Positions 62,401 to 64,000 of a DNA stretch of 64,000 bases are shown piece by piece. Location of the stretch: contig HG738137.1 of assembly GCA_000499405.2 (NCBI GenBank), positions 10,952,621 to 11,016,620 on the forward strand, read 5' to 3'. The DNA is from Onchocerca volvulus. Its lineage: Eukaryota > Nematoda > Chromadorea > Rhabditida > Onchocercidae. A program made the translations under genes and the position numbers. Each line of letters starts with the position of its first letter. The first letter of the stretch is position 1. The notes below the pieces were generated by a model, which was not told the origin of the DNA, searched no databases, and saw only the letters and a list, made by a program, of their open reading frames with translations.

Positions 62401-64000
62401 TTGATTTTATTGCTTCCTATCTTACTCTTTGTATTATAGCAAAGTGAGTGAGTAAATTTTCCCTGTAAAACGCCTACAGAAAATGTTTGAAGATTTGTCA
62501 ATTCCACACTTACCAGAACATCTCGGTTGGAATAAAGAGCAATATTGATGATCCTTGATCATTAAAAAAAAAAAAAATTAGTGTTAAAAATAACATACTC
62601 TGATGAGATTCGACAGTTGAACGGGTACTACTATTGCCACTACTTTTATCAACAGCATTACTAATTTGATTTGAATCAACATTTATACGAACTTCATGTG
62701 AACTTGTTGGACTCTTCAGATGATGTTTAAGATATCTCTGCGCCAACTTAATATCTGAGATCTGCAAACGCGGTAAGATCAACAGCAGCATTGTTCACAT
62801 ATTTTGCGCAATATACAATATACTGAATACACTCCATATTATCAGTCGTCAAGTTTTCTTTTATGCTCATTTAGTTAAGCTATTAGCAAATAAGACTTAG
62901 CATCAATTGGCGAAACTTCGAAATCGTCTAGTGAATATGCAGAGGAATAAAGATTAAGAAAGCAAATAATGGTCTGCCAATGGTCAGGTATACTTTCTAG
63001 TGTTCTGTCCTGATTTTTCGACATTTGTTTTTCAAAAAACAAACCATGAAAAAGTAATCAAACCAAAACTTATAGATAAATTACATGAAGTATTAAATCC
63101 ATAATAAGAAACTATTACTTTAACTTGTGAACAAATGATAGTTTGCCAATGACTGAGTAAAGCTATTAATGCTTGTTTTCTTCGAGTTTTGCTCAAATAA
63201 TGCCTCATTTCCAAATAATCCACTTGTTGCCAGTAATCACTGAGATCTTCCAGAGCAGCATAACGCAATAAAATTATCGCTAACATACAACTAGGACATG
63301 AAGCTGCAGCCTTATTATACAGTTGCACATCCGCAAAACAGCTTTTTTCAAATACAAAAAGCTAAAATACAATTGCTGTTTTAAACAATAGAAAATCATT
63401 ACACTTGCTAAACTGAATATGAAAGTAATATACTATTCAAAGATAAATCATGAAGAAGGTGGATAAACAAAAAACATTAAATAAATTTGACACAATTCTT
63501 TATTTTTTATAACATCGAAACTGTGTACCTGACTATTATTGCAATCCATTACTTCCAGTAGCAGTTTTATTAATGCAAAATCTATCCATTCATCCACTGC
63601 TGCTATATTTTTTTTCAAACTTTCGCTTAAGCGATCAATAGCATATATCCAAGAGGTTATGCAAGGTGCAAAGACATCGAAAAAAGGCCATTCTACGCTT
63701 AAAAAATGATTAGAAGTTATAAATCACAAGCCGAAGTGACTTTTTGCAAATGAAATTTTTTAGAATCAGAATAATTGCGTGAAATTCTTAACTGTAAAAA
63801 TCTATTATTTCTAAATTTAAATATTTTTTTAAATGATAAAATAAACCTGGTTGTTTGCCCAATCGGTTTACACAAACCAATTGTTAGTCCACATGATCCG
63901 ATCATCAAAGACAACTGATCTTGTATAGTCGATCCGTGCAATTTATTATTTATTTCATTGTTATTTACTTTTAAGATAAGATCAGGAAGCTCACCATCTG
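47376..64000 (-). CDS. lpd-3: LPD-3 / KIAA1109 (BLTP1, Tweek) bridge-like lipid transfer protein, C-terminal part
   Basis: Giant ER-contact lipid-transfer protein. Forty exons (about 2,210 codons) are in the window; the 5' part lies to the right. Exons: 63847->64000, 63529-63697, 63119-63361, 62599-62761, 62017-62162, 61547-61636, 60729-60880, 60211-60483, 59975-60110, 59698-59864, 59457-59672, 59140-59294, 58646-59002, 58400-58582, 57774-57908, 57506-57625, 57003-57104, 56742-56861, 55939-56157, 55521-55706, 55139-55342, 54740-54928, 54354-54572, 54078-54232, 53654-53758, 53371-53512, 53042-53179, 52551-52724, 51923-52024, 51630-51835, 51249-51408, 50856-50996, 50530-50679, 49767-50035, 49400-49580, 48764-48909, 48540-48618, 48365-48469, 48032-48175, 47376-47510. 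Family blocks: ISGKLEHVFTTDLLNQ, YQFVSRATA, VDIRAYYTSLDTGQIH, SYKYGRSSPWRRPAFYLAVE, VQSSTVRFEGQQQ, SFPKPWYRHAIVRRLF and RFKWNPPVIDEILRKLQIFD at the C-terminus. Two exons (59457-59672, 58646-59002) each need one added base in an A/T run to keep phase. Confidence 0.93.
62875..63024 (-). other. Possible duplicated exon in lpd-3 intron 3
   Basis: Fifty-codon open stretch on the gene's own strand, from ATG 63024 to TAA 62875, lying between exons 3 and 4. It contains HWQTIIC, the same heptapeptide as the end of exon 3 (63131-63151), with different third codon positions. It may be an alternative terminal or cassette exon, or a relic of exon duplication. Confidence 0.4.

Overview
The window is AT-rich eukaryotic DNA with many short and medium introns, T-rich 3' splice sites (TTTTCAG/TTTTTAG) and long A/T homopolymers. 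Its protein-coding genes match nematode orthologues most closely: the src-2 kinase, an lpd-3/KIAA1109 lipid-transfer protein, SRP19, DDX54 and a Rab32/GLO-1-type GTPase. I infer a spirurid or filarial-type nematode. The species is not identifiable from sequence alone. I see no bacterial genes, CRISPR array, rRNA or convincing tRNA.

Layout, left to right. 1-2344 (-): 5' part of a coiled-coil gene resembling CEP290. 3513-9439 (-): complete 16-exon DDX54/Dbp10 RNA helicase, divergent from SRP19 at 10116-11203 (+). 11608-12982: a low-confidence two-exon microprotein on +, with a broken antisense ORF and a 23-bp hairpin in its intron. 14064-21387 (-): complete src-2 tyrosine kinase. 22292-23549 (-): RSL24D1/Rlp24 ribosome-biogenesis factor. 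24679-30807 (+): unrecognised arginine/serine-rich protein with a candidate antisense gene nested in its fourth intron. 31755-33171 (+): YRDC/Sua5 tRNA-modification enzyme, tail to tail with a Rab32-family GTPase at 33246-35210 (-). 37173-41978 (+): TauE/SafE (TSUP) membrane transporter. 43953-46506 (+): LisH protein of FOP/OFD1 type. 47376 to beyond 64000 (-): C-terminal 40 exons (about 2,210 codons) of lpd-3/KIAA1109.

The set is mostly housekeeping: SRP19 in protein targeting, DDX54 and Rlp24 in 60S maturation, YRDC in tRNA t6A, and lpd-3 and Rab32 in membrane traffic. I find no evidence that the genes form one pathway. Exon boundaries were worked out by hand from GT/AG signals, with reading phase checked across every junction. 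The less ordinary material is: single-base A/T-run frameshifts inside otherwise well-conserved exons, two GC-AG introns, two duplicated exon segments that differ mainly at synonymous sites, a 41-bp minisatellite, tandemly repeated splice-acceptor-like motifs, and the nested or antisense small ORFs. I did not find a convincing new multi-gene system.
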